The notes under the pieces: generated by a model
The model's input: only the letters and a program-made list of their open reading frames with translations
What the model was told of the DNA's origin: nothing
The model's database searches: none
Shown here: one piece after another, positions 62,497-64,000 of the stretch
Layout of the letters: each line of letters begins with the position of its first letter
Numbering within the stretch: position 1 is the stretch's first letter
From: Streptomyces syringium
Lineage (GTDB): Bacteria > Actinomycetota > Actinomycetes > Streptomycetales > Streptomycetaceae
Length of the DNA: 64,000 nucleotides
NCBI RefSeq assembly: GCF_017876625.1
Contig: NZ_JAGIOH010000001.1
Location: forward strand, 868,001-932,000
Direction of reading: 5' to 3'
Program-made: the position numbers and the translations under genes

Positions 62497-63849
62497 GTGA
62501 CGGAACGCACCCAGGACACCTCCCCGGACGCCCTCGCCGGCCACACCACCGGCCTGCCACGGCCACGCCTCGACACGAGCGGCCCGCAGCCCGCTCCGTA
62601 TGCGGCGGGCATCGTCATGCCGCCGCTGGACGCCTGGTTCCACGGGCAGCAGAGCGGCGAACACCTCTGCATGACGACCGGGCTGCTCACCTGGTTCGAA
62701 GGCCCCCCACCGCCGCTGTCGGAACTACGGGAGCGGGTCCGCCGACGCTGGGGGGCGTACCCCCGGCTGCGGCTCGTGCCCCCCGCGGCTTCCGCCGCGT
62801 CGGCATGGCCGCGGTGGACGCCCGGCCCGGAGTTCGACGCCGCGGCGCACGTCACCGCCGGACCGGAAGGCGGACACGCGACGCCGGAAGCGGAGACGGC
62901 GCTGCTGATGGCCCGCCCGCTCGCCCCCGTACGGCCCCCCTGGCAGCTGCATCTGCTGCCCTCGCCCGGTGGCTTCGCCCTGCTGATCCGCGCCCACCAC
63001 GCCCTGCTCGACGGCACGTCGATGGCCACGCTGCTGCGGAGCCTGCTCGACGCGTCGGCGGCGCCGCTGCCGGGGAGCGGGGCGCGGCGAGCGCACGCGC
63101 CCTCTGCCGCCCCGACGCGCCGCGCACTGACCCGGGCGCTCACCGACGTGCTGCCGAAGGCCCGCCCGCTGCCGTTCCACGGGCCCGTGGACGCCCGGCG
63201 GGTGCTGTCCTTCGAGCGGGTGCCGAAGGCAACGCTGAGCGCCGCCCGCGACACCCTGCCCTCGGGCCGGGCCTCCACCAACGCCGTCTTCCTCGCCGCG
63301 ACCGCCGCCGCCCTGCGCACCGCCGGCCTGGCCGGGCGCTGGCCGCTCCTCCCGGGGGTCTGCGCGATGGTCCCCGTCGACGTGCGCACCACCGAGGAAG
63401 CCGGTGTCCTCGGCAACCACTACGCCACCATCAGGGTCCCGCTCCCCACCCACCGGCGCGCCGCGCGGCGGCTCGCGGCCGTGGACAGCTTCACCCGGCG
63501 CGCCGCGCTGCAGGGCCGGGCACAGGCGCAGGCCCTGCTGGTGTCCCGGACGCGGCGCCGGAACGGCCGCCTGACCGACGTACTCGGCCGTTATGTGGCC
63601 TCCCCCTTCTACTCCTCCCTGCTGTGCAGCAGTCTGGCCACCTACACCGGTCCGCTCGCCCTGGGCGCCGCGTCGCTGGTGGCCGTGTCTCTCCTGCCCA
63701 CGCTCAGCACCGGCCACCCCGTGGTGGTGACCATGTCCCTGCACGACGCGAACGCGGTGGTGGCGGTGATGACCGACCACCAGCACCGGAGCCTGGCCCC
63801 TCGGCTGTCCGGCCTCATCCACGACGAGATTCACGCGTTGCGGTTGTGA
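62497..63849 (+). CDS. WS/DGAT-like acyltransferase
   Basis: A 450-residue protein of the wax-ester-synthase/acyl-CoA:diacylglycerol acyltransferase family. The catalytic motif HHALLDG is at residues 167-173 and the family's later LGNHYATIRVPLP and LPTLSTGHPVVVTMSLHD segments are visible. This family shares its fold with NRPS condensation domains. It begins at GTG 62497, 78 nt after the glycosyltransferase stop. An activity on acyl-CoA with a small alcohol or sterol-like acceptor is possible. The linkage with a GT1 gene suggests acylation and glycosylation of one lipid-like molecule, but that is inference. Confidence 0.85.
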   Translation: MTERTQDTSPDALAGHTTGLPRPRLDTSGPQPAPYAAGIVMPPLDAWFHGQQSGEHLCMTTGLLTWFEGPPPPLSELRERVRRRWGAYPRLRLVPPAASAASAWPRWTPGPEFDAAAHVTAGPEGGHATPEAETALLMARPLAPVRPPWQLHLLPSPGGFALLIRAHHALLDGTSMATLLRSLLDASAAPLPGSGARRAHAPSAAPTRRALTRALTDVLPKARPLPFHGPVDARRVLSFERVPKATLSAARDTLPSGRASTNAVFLAATAAALRTAGLAGRWPLLPGVCAMVPVDVRTTEEAGVLGNHYATIRVPLPTHRRAARRLAAVDSFTRRAALQGRAQAQALLVSRTRRRNGRLTDVLGRYVASPFYSSLLCSSLATYTGPLALGAASLVAVSLLPTLSTGHPVVVTMSLHDANAVVAVMTDHQHRSLAPRLSGLIHDEIHALRL

Positions 63850-64000
63850 GGCGTCGGGCTCCCGGGGCGTACGGGGCGACGTTGGGTGACCGCTCACGAC
63901 CTGTCGGGCGGGCGGCCAGTAACGCGCGGGCATGACCTGTCGTTGCCCCTGGTGAAACCCCCCACGAGATTCCCGGTCGTACGCATTGCCGCGAGTTGCC

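Overview
The base composition is extremely GC-rich with strong third-position GC bias. Coding is dense, there are many GTG starts, three TTA codons stand out, and three DmdR/IdeR-type iron boxes are present. All of this points to a Streptomyces (or close relative such as Kitasatospora) chromosome. Family calls below come from reading motifs and overall sequence resemblance; no database search was run.

Region 1 (1-15,061, minus strand) is part of a nonribosomal peptide synthetase (NRPS) cluster cut by the left edge. In transcription order it has a two-module C-A-PCP-C-A-PCP-TE synthetase (predicted Thr-like then Ser), an argininosuccinate-lyase-like enzyme, a PduX-like threonine/GHMP kinase, a cysteine-synthase/ATP-grasp fusion, an MbtH protein, a stand-alone PCP-epimerase, and a further synthetase starting with a C domain. 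The kinase/PLP enzyme/lyase trio matches the logic proposed for 2,3-diaminobutyrate supply in friulimicin- and pacidamycin-type pathways.

Region 2 (15.5-26 kb) is mostly housekeeping or conserved actinobacterial genes: a YchJ-like SEC-C protein, DUF5997 with a LysR-like partner, an MmpS-like protein, TetR with DUF4865, a Hanks-type kinase, a ferredoxin/metallo-beta-lactamase fusion, an AfsR-like SARP regulator and a small secreted protein.

Region 3 (26.0-33.2 kb) is the most unusual part. A compact minus-strand operon encodes hydroxymandelate synthase, hydroxymandelate oxidase, a PhyH-type Fe(II)/2-oxoglutarate dioxygenase, an HpgT-like aminotransferase and an EamA exporter. The adjacent genes overlap by 4 nt at three or four of the four junctions. 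The set should make L-4-hydroxyphenylglycine, with an extra oxygenase and a dedicated exporter but no NRPS inside the operon. Divergent from it is a LivJ-fold binding protein with no signal peptide and an early TTA codon.

Region 4 (33.2-37.7 kb) holds an isoaspartyl peptidase, an APC amino-acid permease, a hypothetical protein and a secreted lipase.

Region 5 (38.0-54.1 kb) is an iron-regulated catechol-peptide siderophore locus of griseobactin type: a fused FecCD permease, a Fes-like esterase, an MFS exporter, an MbtH protein, a C-A-PCP-C-A-PCP-TE synthetase (basic residue then Thr), an M20 amidohydrolase, a lipoprotein binding protein and an ABC ATPase. Iron boxes lie at about 38,052, 50,737 and 53,175. 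No dihydroxybenzoate synthesis or loading genes are in the window, so the aryl cap must come from elsewhere.

Region 6 (54.1-64 kb) has two small hypotheticals, a PlsC acyltransferase, a TIGR04222 membrane protein, a serine hydrolase, a FluG-like pair (glutamine-synthetase-like plus amidohydrolase), a GT1 glycosyltransferase and a WS/DGAT-like acyltransferase. No tRNA, rRNA, insertion sequence, CRISPR array or phage gene was recognised.
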